A stretch of DNA of 64,000 nucleotides, from assembly GCF_001865675.1 (NCBI RefSeq), contig NZ_CP011319.1, positions 3,472,001 to 3,536,000 on the forward strand, in the 5' to 3' direction. Under the pieces are notes generated by a model. It ran no database searches, was not told the DNA's origin, and saw only the letters and a program-made list of their open reading frames with translations. The DNA comes from Janthinobacterium sp. 1_2014MBL_MicDiv. Lineage in GTDB: Bacteria > Pseudomonadota > Gammaproteobacteria > Burkholderiales > Burkholderiaceae_D. The translations under genes were made by a program, and so were the position numbers. Below, piece by piece: positions 32,230 through 41,208 of this stretch. Numbering within the stretch: position 1 is the stretch's first letter; each line of letters begins with the position of its first letter.

Positions 32230-34317
32230 CTAGCCCACCGTGCCGATGATGCTCACTTCGCGGTTTTCCGGGATTTCGTTATACGACAGCACGTGCAGGC
32301 CCGGCGCGAACAGGCGCGCATAGCGGGCCAGCAGCGGACGGATCTGCGGCAGCACCAGCAGCAGCGGCGGCGTCGCCTGCTGCTTCATCTGTTCGCGCGC
32401 CACCGGCATGTTCACTTGCAGCTGGGACAGCAAATGCGGGTCGATCGGATAATTGTCCAAAGTGACCTTGCCCGACTGGCGCGCCTGGTTCAGCGAACCG
32501 AGCAGCATGTTTTCCAGCTCGCCGCCCAGGTTGAATGCCTGCATTTCCATCTTCTGGCCGAACAGGCTGCTGACGATCTGGCGCCGCAGCGCGCAACGCA
32601 CTTCGGCCGCCAGCAGGATCGGATCCTTGGTCGTTTCCGAACTGTCGAGCAAGGTGGTGGCGATGGGCACGATATCCTTCAGTGACACGTTTTCAGCCAG
32701 CAAGACGCGGAATACGCGCAGCAGCTGCGTGTGCGTGAGCGCCTTGTCCAGCGCGCCGGCCAGCTTCGGCGACAGCGCCGTCAGGCGTTCCATCATGGCC
32801 GACACGTCTTCGTGGCGGAACAGTTCAGGCAGGTACTCGCGCACCATCTTCGACAAGTGCGTGGCGATCACGCTGGGCGCCTCGATGACCTGGTAGCCGA
32901 GGCCCAGCGCATGCGCCTTCTCGCTCGGCTCGATCCACGTCACGGGCATGCCGTAGGCGGGCTCGATGCCGGGAATGCCGTCGAGCTGGCCATACACGTT
33001 CGGCGACGGGATCGCCATCAGGCGGTCGGCCTGCACTTCCGCCTGCGCCACCACGGTGCCCGACAGCACGATCGCGTACTGCGACGGCTTCAGGGCCAGG
33101 TCGTCGCGCACGCCGATGTTCGGCAGCAGCAAGCCCATGGCCTCGGACAGGCTCTGGCGCACGCCCTTGACGCGCTTGTTCAGCGGTTCGCCCTGCGTTT
33201 TATCCACCATGCCGACCAGCTTATAGCCGAGCATCACCATCAATGGCTGCACGGCAGGCAGTTGCTGCCACTCCAGCTCGGCCGGACGCTCGTCGCGCAA
33301 GGCCGCCTCGATGGCCGCCATGCCGGCCGCGTCGGGTCCCTTCACGCGCTTGGTCAAGCGCCAGGCGACAAAGGCCAGCACGGCGGCGAAGGTCATGAAC
33401 ATGAACCACGGCATGCCCGGAATCAGGGCCAGCGCCACCATCATGCCGGCCGCGCTGAAGATCACCGTCGGCGACGTCAGCACCTGGCCCGCCACCTGCT
33501 GTTCGAAGTCGCCCGAATCGCTGATGCGGGTGACGAGGATGGCGGCGGCGGCCGACAGCAGCAGCGCCGGGATCTGCGCCACCAGGCCATCGCCGATGGT
33601 CAGCAGCGCGTACTGGCGGAAAGCGTCGCCGAACGACAGGTCGTGCATCAGCGAGCCGATGGCCACGCCGCCGACCATGTTGATGATCAGGATCAAAATA
33701 CTGGCGACGGCGTCGCCGCGCACGAACTTCGAGGCACCGTCCATGGCGCCGTAGAAATCCGCTTCAGCAGCCACGTCCTTGCGGCGGATCTGGGCTTTTT
33801 CCTGGTTGATCAGGCCGGCGTTCAGGTCGGCGTCGATGGCCATCTGCTTGCCCGGCAAGGCATCCAGGGTAAAACGCGCCGACACTTCCGAGATGCGCTC
33901 GGCGCCCTTGGTGACGACGGCGAAGTTGATGATCATCAAGATCACGAACACCACGATACCGACGACGAAGTTGCCGCCGATGACGACGTTACCGAAGGCC
34001 TCGATCACCTTGCCGGCCGCGTCCGCGCCCGTATGGCCATGCAGCAGCACCACGCGCGTGGACGCCACGTTCAGCGTCAGCCTGAGCATGGTGGTGGCCA
34101 GGATCACCGTCGGGAAGACGGAGAAATCGAGCGGCCGCTTGGCCGAGACGCTGACCAGGATGATGATCAGTGCCAGCACGATATTGAAGGTGAACAGGAT
34201 ATCGAGCAGCACCGGCGGCAGCGGCAAGATGATCATCGCCAGGATCACCAGCAGGAACAGCGGCGTGGCGAACTTGTGGCGGCGCATTTCGGCAACCACG
34301 CGGTTCAGGAAATTCAT
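32230..34317 (-). CDS. flhA: Flagellar export gate protein FlhA (lateral, LfhA)
   Basis: A 695-residue FlhA. Eight N-terminal membrane helices (about 15-325) contain the FHIPEP-type loop region, seen here as RISEVSARFTLDALPGKQMAIDADLNAGLI and EAQ-like RRKDVAAEADFYGAMDGASKFV. A cytoplasmic C-terminal domain docks chaperone-substrate complexes. FlhA forms the nonameric gate using proton force for export. It is the last gene of the minus-strand fliMNPQR-flhBA operon, overlapping flhB by 4 bases. This order equals lfiMNPQR-lfhBA of Flag-2 systems read in reverse. Confidence 0.96.
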   Translation of the reverse strand: MNFLNRVVAEMRRHKFATPLFLLVILAMIILPLPPVLLDILFTFNIVLALIIILVSVSAKRPLDFSVFPTVILATTMLRLTLNVASTRVVLLHGHTGADAAGKVIEAFGNVVIGGNFVVGIVVFVILMIINFAVVTKGAERISEVSARFTLDALPGKQMAIDADLNAGLINQEKAQIRRKDVAAEADFYGAMDGASKFVRGDAVASILILIINMVGGVAIGSLMHDLSFGDAFRQYALLTIGDGLVAQIPALLLSAAAAILVTRISDSGDFEQQVAGQVLTSPTVIFSAAGMMVALALIPGMPWFMFMTFAAVLAFVAWRLTKRVKGPDAAGMAAIEAALRDERPAELEWQQLPAVQPLMVMLGYKLVGMVDKTQGEPLNKRVKGVRQSLSEAMGLLLPNIGVRDDLALKPSQYAIVLSGTVVAQAEVQADRLMAIPSPNVYGQLDGIPGIEPAYGMPVTWIEPSEKAHALGLGYQVIEAPSVIATHLSKMVREYLPELFRHEDVSAMMERLTALSPKLAGALDKALTHTQLLRVFRVLLAENVSLKDIVPIATTLLDSSETTKDPILLAAEVRCALRRQIVSSLFGQKMEMQAFNLGGELENMLLGSLNQARQSGKVTLDNYPIDPHLLSQLQVNMPVAREQMKQQATPPLLLVLPQIRPLLARYARLFAPGLHVLSYNEIPENREVSIIGTVG

Positions 34318-35453
34318 GAAGGTACTACCTCGCTCAAATGAGATGGCACGACCACCTCGGTGGGAAATGGGGGCTGGGCGGCGCGCTGCCCAGAACGGAA
34401 TGCTTTCAGCTGCAGAATATAGTTGAGCACCTGCGACACGGCCTGGTACAGCTGCACGGGGATCTGCTGCTGTACCTGGCTGGTGTTGTAGATGGCGCGC
34501 GCCAGCGGCGGCAACTCCAGCGTCTCGATATGGTGTTCCTTCGCCACTTGGCGGATGTACAGCGCCATCTCGTCGACACCCTTGGCGACGACGAACGGCG
34601 CCTCGGCGCGGTCCTGGTCATACTTGAGTGCCACGGCGTAATGCTCGGGGTTGACGATCACCACATCGGCGTCGGGCACGGTCTTGCGCACGCTGCGCCG
34701 GCCGATCTGCTGCTGCAGCTGGCGGATGCGCTGGCGCACTTCGGGCCGCCCTTCGCTGCTCTTGTGCTCTTCCTTGACGTCCTGCTTGCTCATGCGCTGG
34801 TTGCGGGCAAAGAAGAACGCCTGCGCCGGCACGTCGATGATGGCGAACAGGACGAAGACGGAAATGAGCGCCATCAAGCCGTCGAGCATCAGCGACGAGC
34901 CATCCAGCATGGCTTGCTGCAGGGGCCGGTGCTGCAAATCCACGTATTGCGCCAGGCTCGAGCGGCTCACGTGCACCAGCACCATGCACAGCACCACCGC
35001 CTTGGCGATGGAGATGACAAACTCGAACGCATGCTTGGGCGCGAACAGGCGGCCCAGGTTCTTGGCCGGGCTCAGGCGCTCCATCTTCGGCATCCAGTTC
35101 TTCGTGCTGATGACCCAGCCGCCGGGCACCATAGAGCCGAGCACGACAAACAGGGGCACGCAGAACAGCGGTATGACCATCTTGATCAGCAAACCCACCG
35201 AGGTGGTAAACGCCATCGACATGGCATTTTCGAGCGCGCCCTTGCTGTCGAGCGGCATGAAGGCCATGGCGAACAGTTCGCGGAAACTTTCCAGGTAGCC
35301 CGGCAGCAGGAAAATAAACACCTTCATGCTGATCAGGATGCCGAGCGCCGTCGACAGGTCGCGCGACCGCACCACCTGCCCTTCCTGGCGCGACTTCTTC
35401 AGCTTTTGCTGTGAGGCCTTTTCTGTCTTGTCGCCGGTGCTGTTATCCGCCAT
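34314..35453 (-). CDS. flhB: Flagellar export switch protein FlhB (lateral, LfhB)
   Basis: A 379-residue FlhB that switches export from rod/hook to filament substrates. Four membrane helices (about 33-210) precede the cytoplasmic autocleavage domain. The cleavage site is NPEH at 268-271 (VIVNPEHYAVALKYD) instead of the usual NPTH; Asn and Pro, between which cleavage occurs, are kept. The N-terminal GDKTEKASQQKLKKSRQEGQ is typical. It overlaps fliR by 11 bases and flhA by 4 bases. Confidence 0.95.
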   Translation of the reverse strand: MADNSTGDKTEKASQQKLKKSRQEGQVVRSRDLSTALGILISMKVFIFLLPGYLESFRELFAMAFMPLDSKGALENAMSMAFTTSVGLLIKMVIPLFCVPLFVVLGSMVPGGWVISTKNWMPKMERLSPAKNLGRLFAPKHAFEFVISIAKAVVLCMVLVHVSRSSLAQYVDLQHRPLQQAMLDGSSLMLDGLMALISVFVLFAIIDVPAQAFFFARNQRMSKQDVKEEHKSSEGRPEVRQRIRQLQQQIGRRSVRKTVPDADVVIVNPEHYAVALKYDQDRAEAPFVVAKGVDEMALYIRQVAKEHHIETLELPPLARAIYNTSQVQQQIPVQLYQAVSQVLNYILQLKAFRSGQRAAQPPFPTEVVVPSHLSEVVPS

Positions 35454-36243
35454 GGGCCACCCGCATCTGTTCCTGGATCATGTCCAGGACCCGGTTGGTC
35501 ATGGCGATATAGTGCTCGGGCACGTAGCGCACGATCTGCGCCAGCATCAGCAGGCCGAACACGGTAATCATGGAAAACCCCAGCGAAAACAGGTTCAGCG
35601 ACGGCGCCACGCGGTTCAGGAAGCCAAAGCCCAGCTGCACCACCATGGTGGAAAACACGATCGGCAAGGCCAGCAGCATGGCGGCGGCAAAGATCCACGC
35701 CACGTTGTAGGCTACCGCCTGCAGCAGCATGGGCCCGTAGCCCTGCCCCACGGGCCAGGCCGTGAAGCTGGCGCCGATCACGCCCGTCAGCACCAGGTGG
35801 CCGTCGATGGCGAAAAACACGATCATGCACATGATGGTGAGCAAGCCGGTGATGACGTCCGACGACGTGCCGTTCAGCGGGTCATTCATGACGGCCATGG
35901 AAAAGCCCACCTGGCTCGACACCAGGTAGCCGAGCACCGACATCACCGACATGGCGAAGTGAAACGCCAGGCCCAGGATGAAGCCGATGACGGCCTGCTC
36001 CAGCGTGGCGACGAGGGCGTGCAGGGAAAACGGATCGATCTTCAGCAAGTCCTGCGAGGCGCCCGAGGCTTGCATCACGGGCAGCATCAGGATCGCCAGC
36101 ACCAGCGACAGCAGCACCCGCACGGGCACGGGCACCATGGCGTCGCCGATCACGGGCGACGCGCTGAGCATGGCCAGGATGCGGCAGAACGGCCACCACA
36201 CGGCCAGCATGAACGGCAGCACCTGATTGAAAATCTGATCCAT
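35443..36243 (-). CDS. fliR: Flagellar export gate protein FliR (lateral, LfiR)
   Basis: A 266-residue FliR with about six hydrophobic helices. Recognisable blocks are VWWPFCRILAMLSASPVIGD near the N-terminus, LNGTSSDVITGLLTIM, FTAWPVGQG and RVAPSLNLFSLGFSMITVFGLLML in the C-terminal half. FliR forms the helical export gate with FliP5 and FliQ4 at the centre of the MS ring. It is 12 bases after fliQ and overlaps flhB. Confidence 0.95.
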   Translation of the reverse strand: MDQIFNQVLPFMLAVWWPFCRILAMLSASPVIGDAMVPVPVRVLLSLVLAILMLPVMQASGASQDLLKIDPFSLHALVATLEQAVIGFILGLAFHFAMSVMSVLGYLVSSQVGFSMAVMNDPLNGTSSDVITGLLTIMCMIVFFAIDGHLVLTGVIGASFTAWPVGQGYGPMLLQAVAYNVAWIFAAAMLLALPIVFSTMVVQLGFGFLNRVAPSLNLFSLGFSMITVFGLLMLAQIVRYVPEHYIAMTNRVLDMIQEQMRVAHGG

Positions 36244-36255
36244 GGGCGCGCGGCG

Positions 36256-36528
36256 CTATCCGACCAGGGTGGCCGCGCGCTGAAAAATGGAAACGCAATA
36301 ATCCATCAGGTAACCCGACATCCAGCGCCCGGCAAGGATCAGGGCCAGCAAGGTGACCAGCAGGCGCGGCAGGAAGCTCAGCGTCTGCTCGTTGATCTGC
36401 GTGGCGGCCTGTACCAGCGCCACCACCAGGCCCGTCAGCAGACCGGGCACGACCAGTATCACCACCAGCAGCATGACGATGTGCAGCGCTTCGATGACGA
36501 GGTCGACGGCGACTTCAGGGGTAAACAT
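36256..36528 (-). CDS. fliQ: Flagellar export gate protein FliQ (lateral, LfiQ)
   Basis: A 90-residue two-helix membrane protein of normal FliQ length. VPGLLTGLVVALVQAATQINEQTLSFLPR is the diagnostic centre, here at about residues 24-55. Four FliQ copies wrap the FliP-FliR gate. It starts 3 bases after the fliP stop. Confidence 0.95.
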   Translation of the reverse strand: MFTPEVAVDLVIEALHIVMLLVVILVVPGLLTGLVVALVQAATQINEQTLSFLPRLLVTLLALILAGRWMSGYLMDYCVSIFQRAATLVG

Positions 36529-36531
36529 GCT

Positions 36532-37302
36532 TCAATAGCCCTGTATGCTGGTGACTAGGGTGTTGACGGTCAGGGTCCAGCCATCGACCAGCACGAACAG
36601 CAGCAGCTTGAACGGAAGGGAAATGACGAGCGGAGACAGCATCATCATGCCCATCGCCATCAGCACGGACGCCACCACCAGGTCGATGATGAGGAACGGT
36701 ATGAACAGCATGCAGCCGATCTGGAACGCCGTCTTGAGTTCGGACAAGACAAACGCGGCCAGCTTGACCGTGAAACTGTGGTCTTGCGGGCGCATCGTCG
36801 ACGGTTCGCCCGCCAGGTGGGCGATCTGCGCCAGCGCCGCCTTGCTCGTCTGCGCCAGCATGAAGCGCGAAATCGGCACTTCGGCGATCTTCAGCGCTTC
36901 CTGCATGCCGATCTGGTCGCGGTCGTAAGGCACGAACGCCTCCTTCCACACCTGGTCGCCGATGGGGCGCATGACCAGCAGGGTCAGGATCAGGGCGATG
37001 CCGGTGACGATACGGTTCGGCAAGCCCTGCTGCAGGCCCAGGGCCTGGCGCAGCAGGGACAGCACGATGACGAAGCGGGTAAAGCTGGTCATCATCATGA
37101 CCATCACGGGCAGCAGCCCGAGCAGGGTCATGACGACGAGGATCTGCATCTTGACCGACAGGTCGGTCTTCGCGCCCGGCACGATGCCGGACAATAAATC
37201 CTGCGCGCCGGCGGCGCTGCAGCACAACATCAGGACGGGAACGGCCAGCGCAGCAGCCAGCGTGCCGCGGCGCCGGCTCAAACCGGGTACCGCCAGCTTC
37301 AT
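36532..37302 (-). CDS. fliP: Flagellar export gate protein FliP (lateral, LfiP)
   Basis: A 256-residue FliP with a cleavable signal peptide (cut near AAGAQD, about residue 34), as is usual for FliP. MMTSFTRFVIVLSLLRQALG, VYKEAF-like VWKEAFVPYDRDQI and the C-terminal LIIDLVVASVLMAMGMMMLSP match the family. Five copies form the core of the export gate. It overlaps the fliN stop by 4 bases. Confidence 0.96.
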   Translation of the reverse strand: MKLAVPGLSRRRGTLAAALAVPVLMLCCSAAGAQDLLSGIVPGAKTDLSVKMQILVVMTLLGLLPVMVMMMTSFTRFVIVLSLLRQALGLQQGLPNRIVTGIALILTLLVMRPIGDQVWKEAFVPYDRDQIGMQEALKIAEVPISRFMLAQTSKAALAQIAHLAGEPSTMRPQDHSFTVKLAAFVLSELKTAFQIGCMLFIPFLIIDLVVASVLMAMGMMMLSPLVISLPFKLLLFVLVDGWTLTVNTLVTSIQGY

Positions 37303-37676
37303 GCTGTCATCATGTCGAGATTGAGGCCGTCGAGGTCGATGACTTTCAGGCCATAGTTCTCGCCGGCCACCACCACTTCGGCGCGGCCGATCGGCGTGCC
37401 GTTGACCTTGATCACCAGCGGTTCGCCGGCCAGCATGTCGAGTTCGATCACGCTTTCCGGGCCGATGGCCATCAGCTCCTCGAGCGAGATGCGGGCCGAG
37501 CCCACTTCCAGGGTCAGGGTGACGGGAATCTTGCGCATCATTTGCGGAATGTCGCGCCGCGCGCGGGTGCTGGCCACGTCGGAGACGTCGCCCTGGTCGA
37601 TGATCATATCGTCGCCCAGGTCTTCCAGCAGGGTTTCGCTCTGGTTGGTATCGGTCATATTCATATTATTCGACAT
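37299..37676 (-). CDS. fliN: Flagellar motor switch protein FliN (lateral, LfiN)
   Basis: A 125-residue FliN with a C-terminal SpoA domain (about 50-120): IPVTLTLEVGSARISLEELMAIGPESVIELD and GEPLVIKVNGTPIGRAEVVVAGENYGLKVID are the family strands. It builds the lower C-ring and helps dock FliH. The start is set at the ATG at 37676, which overlaps the fliM end by 11 bases; a TTG at 37682 is in frame but less likely. The N-terminus is Asn/Met-rich and acidic. Confidence 0.93.
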   Translation of the reverse strand: MSNNMNMTDTNQSETLLEDLGDDMIIDQGDVSDVASTRARRDIPQMMRKIPVTLTLEVGSARISLEELMAIGPESVIELDMLAGEPLVIKVNGTPIGRAEVVVAGENYGLKVIDLDGLNLDMMTA

Positions 37677-38541
37677 CTTCAAATGAGGTTAAACAGAGCT
37701 TGCCCTTGTGTTCGGAAACGGCTGCCGTAAACAGACGGGAATCGTCGAGCATCACATCGGTGCGGCTCAGGCTGACGGGGATCACGTCGCCCACGCGCAA
37801 GTCGAACAAGGCGCCCAGCTGCACTTGCTTGCTGACCAGGCGGCCTTCCAGCGTCACCTGCAGGCGCGAAGCCAGCGGACGCACGCTGCGCAGCGCCTTC
37901 TTCGCCTGCGCGCGCTCCGGCAGCAGGCCGCGCAGCACGTCGGCCATCAGGCGCTTGTCCAGCGAGAACCAGAAGGTACCGCTCTGCCCCGCCTCGACAT
38001 CGCTGAGCGAGACGGTGACGATCCAGCTGCCGCGCGGCGGATGCACGCCCGACTGCACGGCCACCTCGGCGCTGGCGTCGATGCTGCTGCTCTTGCCCAA
38101 GGTGTGCAGATTCTTGTGGATGCGGGCGAACAGGCTGGTAACCAACTGTTGTCCGAGCACCACAGCCAAACGCTCTTCCGTGGCCGTCACGCGCACCTGC
38201 GCCGGATCGGGCAAGGCGCCCTTGGCGCCGGCACTACCATAGCGATAGTTCAGGACACTGAGCAATATCTGGCGTTCGAGGGTGAAGCCGGTCTGGCCCG
38301 CAGGCGTGGAAAAACTCAGCCAGCGATTCACGCTGTCCTCGTTTTCGACGCGCGACAAGGCGACGGCGTCGATCTGGAAATTACCCCAGTAGCGGCGGTT
38401 CATGGGCTGGCGCAGGGCCACGGCCAGGTCGTCGCGCAGCTGGGCGCCGAACACATGCAGCAAATGGACAGGACGTCCAAGCAGACAGGAATCCAGGACT
38501 TGATGGCGCACAGTTTGATCTGTCTTGGTAATGGTTGTCAT
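37666..38541 (-). CDS. fliM: Flagellar motor switch protein FliM (lateral, LfiM), no CheY-docking peptide
   Basis: A 291-residue divergent FliM: a middle domain (about 35-195) and a C-terminal SpoA domain (about 215-288, with GALFDLRVGDVIPVSLSRTDVMLDDSRLF). The N-terminal LSQxEIDALL peptide that binds phospho-CheY in polar FliM is missing; the sequence begins MTTITKTDQTVRHQVLDSCL. The GGxG middle motif is also not evident. It heads the minus-strand operon, with a 554-base divergent gap to fliE. The lateral-type identity rests on its place before fliN and the C-terminal domain. Confidence 0.88.
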   Translation of the reverse strand: MTTITKTDQTVRHQVLDSCLLGRPVHLLHVFGAQLRDDLAVALRQPMNRRYWGNFQIDAVALSRVENEDSVNRWLSFSTPAGQTGFTLERQILLSVLNYRYGSAGAKGALPDPAQVRVTATEERLAVVLGQQLVTSLFARIHKNLHTLGKSSSIDASAEVAVQSGVHPPRGSWIVTVSLSDVEAGQSGTFWFSLDKRLMADVLRGLLPERAQAKKALRSVRPLASRLQVTLEGRLVSKQVQLGALFDLRVGDVIPVSLSRTDVMLDDSRLFTAAVSEHKGKLCLTSFEDVE

Positions 38542-39095
38542 GTAGTGGTCATGTCGGTATTGCGGTGGCAGAACAAATTATACGGATCGCCCGAAATTAA
38601 ATACAGCATCATCTTGCCTATGTGAACGGCGGCGCAAGCAAACGATTGCGCATCGTATCGCATGCTGGATGACTACGGTGCTGAACAATACATGAAAATC
38701 ATAAATATTGCCATGTATCAATATTCCTTGAGCCAATCCACTCTTTACTTTATAGTTGCCGCGAGGTAAGCTTATAGCGACATAATTTAGATTTGCAGTG
38801 CGCCATTCCGCTTACCTGATTCCGGTTTTTATGGCAGTTTCCAGCCCCTCTGATTGCCACCTGTAGAAACTTTTATCAGCTAGACATTCGTTGTCATGGC
38901 CTTGCAAATAGTGTGCGTTCGTCAGCGTGGGTTTGCTTGATACTGCTCGCAGCGGATGGTGTGGCAACTGATAAAACTGATGGGTCCAGGGGCATCGGAC
39001 CAGGCAAAAAAGGCACCGCGGTGCCGCTTGCGCCGGAATGGCAACACCAGTATTTCTGATTGATACGTCACCGCATATTGAAAGTAGAGGGCAAG
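38542..39095. promoter_or_regulatory. Divergent control region between fliM and fliE
   Basis: A 554-base AT-rich gap in otherwise tightly packed DNA. In Flag-2 loci the sigma-54 activator lafK usually lies between fliM and fliE; here no gene is supported. By eye I see no good TGGC-N8-TTGC sigma-54 site. A TATAAT at about 38577-38582 on the minus strand could serve fliM. A perfect palindrome is annotated separately. The region probably holds both early promoters and the binding site of a regulator encoded elsewhere. Confidence 0.5.
39006..39025 (-). terminator. Palindrome with minus-strand T-run upstream of fliE
   Basis: GGCACCGCGGTGCC is a perfect 14-base palindrome (39012-39025) preceded by six A, so on the minus strand it reads as a hairpin plus T-run. 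No minus-strand gene ends here. It may stop antisense transcription or be a protein-binding site 70 bases before fliE. Confidence 0.4.
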
Positions 39096-39434
39096 ATGAG
39101 CAATGAACTCGCAGGTCTGATCAAGGCCGATCTGGCAGCACTGAGCAACGACGCGCGCGCCCTGGGCGCCAGCATCATGCCCGCCGCCCAATTCGGCGCA
39201 GGGGAAACATCGGGCTTCTCCTTCGCGCAAACCATGAAAGACGCCGTCGGCAAGATCAACAGCGACGACCGCATGGCCGCGCAAAAAATGAGCGACGTCG
39301 ACAGCGGCAAGAGCGACGACCTGGTCGGCGCCATGCTGGCCAGCCAGGAAGCGAGCCTGTCCTTTTCCATGTTGATGCAAGTGCGCAACAAGGTCATGGG
39401 CGCCGTCGACGAACTGATCAAACTGCCTTTGTAA
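39096..39434 (+). CDS. fliE: MS-ring/rod junction protein FliE (lateral, LfiE)
   Basis: A 112-residue FliE, which links the MS ring to the rod and is the first exported substrate. The C-terminal block SDDLVGAMLASQEASLSFSMLMQVRNKVMGAVDELIKLPL (about 73-112) is diagnostic. The start at 39096 has GAGGG 4-5 bases upstream; an in-frame ATG at 39060 is disregarded. It begins the plus-strand fliEFGHIJ operon. Confidence 0.93.
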   Translation: MSNELAGLIKADLAALSNDARALGASIMPAAQFGAGETSGFSFAQTMKDAVGKINSDDRMAAQKMSDVDSGKSDDLVGAMLASQEASLSFSMLMQVRNKVMGAVDELIKLPL

Positions 39435-39471
39435 GCTCCACGCCCCAGCCTCCCAGCGAAAGTTACCCCAA

Positions 39472-41208
39472 GTGATTACCACCATGAAGTCCGCATTTGC
39501 GCGCTGGCGCCTTGGCGCCCAGCCCGCCATCCCGCCTGCCCTGCTGAAAAACCTGGTTCCCATCGTCGTGCTGGCCATCGGCATCACCGCCATGGTGACC
39601 ATGTATTTCTGGCGCGACCAGGCCAACTACAAACCGGTCTTCGGCGCACGCGAAAAAGTGGCCGTGACGGACATGATGGCAACGCTGGACGCCGAACACA
39701 TCCCTTACCGCCTGCATCCGGACAGCGGCCAGGTGCTGGTGCCGGACGCCATGCTGGGCAAGGTGCGCATGCTGCTGGCCTCGAAAGGCGTGACGGCGCA
39801 GCTGCCGGCCGGCCTGGAACTGATGGACAAGAACGACCCGCTGGGCGTATCGCAATTCGTGCAGGACGTGCGCTTCCGCCGCGGCCTGGAAGGCGAGCTG
39901 GCGCAAAGCATCATGACCATGGACGCGATCGCTTCGGCGCGCGTCCATTTGTCGATTGCGAAATCGACTTCCTTCGTCGCCAGCGACGGCGACAAATCGT
40001 CCGCCTCGGTAGTCGTGGCCCTGAAGCCGGGCCGCACCCTGGCGCCGGAACAGATCGCCGCCGTCATCAACATGGTGGCCGGCAGCGTCGCCAGCCTGGC
40101 GCCCACGCGCGTCAGCCTCGTCGACCAGGGCGGCAACCTGCTGTCCTCGCACATCGACCTGACGGACGGCTTCGACGCCTCGGCCGCCGGCAACGAAGGC
40201 GCGAAACGTTTCCAGGATGACATCCGCCGCAACGTCACGGGCCTGCTCGGCCCCGTCATCGGCGAAGACAACTTCAAGCTCAGCGTGACGGCCGCCGTGA
40301 ACAACGACCGCGTCGATGAAACGCTGGAAAAATACGGCGAAGCCCCGAAAGTGACCAGCGAAGCGATGCGCGAAGAACAGGAGCGCAACCGCACCGTGGC
40401 CGGCATTCCCGGCAGCCTGTCGAACCGTCCGCCGGCAGCCGCCGTGCCGGCCCCGGCCGATGCCGCCGGCGCCGCCCCTGCCGATGGCGCACCGAAGCCG
40501 TCCGACGATGGCACGGCACGCAAGAACGCCACCACGCGCCAGTACGCCTACGACCGCAGCATCACGCAGATCAAGCGCAGCCGTGGCCGCCTGGAAAAAC
40601 TCAGCGTCGCCGTCGTCCTCAACAGCGCCGCCGCACCGAATCCAAAAACCGGCTGGACCCCTGCCGAACTGGGCAATATTGAAAAAATGCTCACCAGCGG
40701 CCTCGGCATCAACGCCCAGCGCGGCGACAGCCTGAGCCTGACAGCCTTGACCTTCCCCGCCAAGCCGCCCGTGGCGCAGTGGTGGGAAGAGCGCGACACG
40801 GTCGTCGACTTCAGCAGCTGGCTGCTGTACGCGCTCGGCGCCGTACTCGGCTACTTCCTGATCCTGCGCCCCCTGCTGCGCCTGCTGACTTCGCGCCTGG
40901 CGCCGCCAGCGCTGAAACAGATCGATCCAGCCCTGGCCCTGGGCGGCAGCGCCGCCGGCGCCAGCGGCGTGACCGTTGCCGGCGCGCCAGCGCTGGGCTT
41001 GAACGGCTTGCCGGCGCTGGAAGGCGAAACGGGCGCCGGCAGCATGCCGGTGGTGCCGCTGCTGGAAAACTATGACTTGCCGCCGCCTGGCTCGGCGGTC
41101 GACGTGATGGTCGACCACCTGAAAGTGCTGGCTGAAAAAGAACCCGAGCGTGTCGCCGAAGTCGTCAAACAATGGATGCAGAAAAATGGCCGAACTCAAC
41201 AACAATAA
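39472..41208 (+). CDS. fliF: MS-ring protein FliF (lateral, LfiF)
   Basis: A 578-residue FliF. TM1 (about 29-48) is followed by periplasmic ring-building domains (YKPVFGAREKVAVTDMMATL, ASARVHLSIAKSTSF, ASVVVALKPGRTLAPEQIAA). A second transmembrane helix (about 448-466) and a C-terminal FliG-binding tail (VDHLKVLAEKEPERVAEVVKQWM) complete it. An Ala/Pro-rich insertion lies at about 320-355. The start is GTG at 39472; an ATG 12 bases later is also possible. The 3' end overlaps fliG. Confidence 0.94.
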   Translation: MITTMKSAFARWRLGAQPAIPPALLKNLVPIVVLAIGITAMVTMYFWRDQANYKPVFGAREKVAVTDMMATLDAEHIPYRLHPDSGQVLVPDAMLGKVRMLLASKGVTAQLPAGLELMDKNDPLGVSQFVQDVRFRRGLEGELAQSIMTMDAIASARVHLSIAKSTSFVASDGDKSSASVVVALKPGRTLAPEQIAAVINMVAGSVASLAPTRVSLVDQGGNLLSSHIDLTDGFDASAAGNEGAKRFQDDIRRNVTGLLGPVIGEDNFKLSVTAAVNNDRVDETLEKYGEAPKVTSEAMREEQERNRTVAGIPGSLSNRPPAAAVPAPADAAGAAPADGAPKPSDDGTARKNATTRQYAYDRSITQIKRSRGRLEKLSVAVVLNSAAAPNPKTGWTPAELGNIEKMLTSGLGINAQRGDSLSLTALTFPAKPPVAQWWEERDTVVDFSSWLLYALGAVLGYFLILRPLLRLLTSRLAPPALKQIDPALALGGSAAGASGVTVAGAPALGLNGLPALEGETGAGSMPVVPLLENYDLPPPGSAVDVMVDHLKVLAEKEPERVAEVVKQWMQKNGRTQQQ

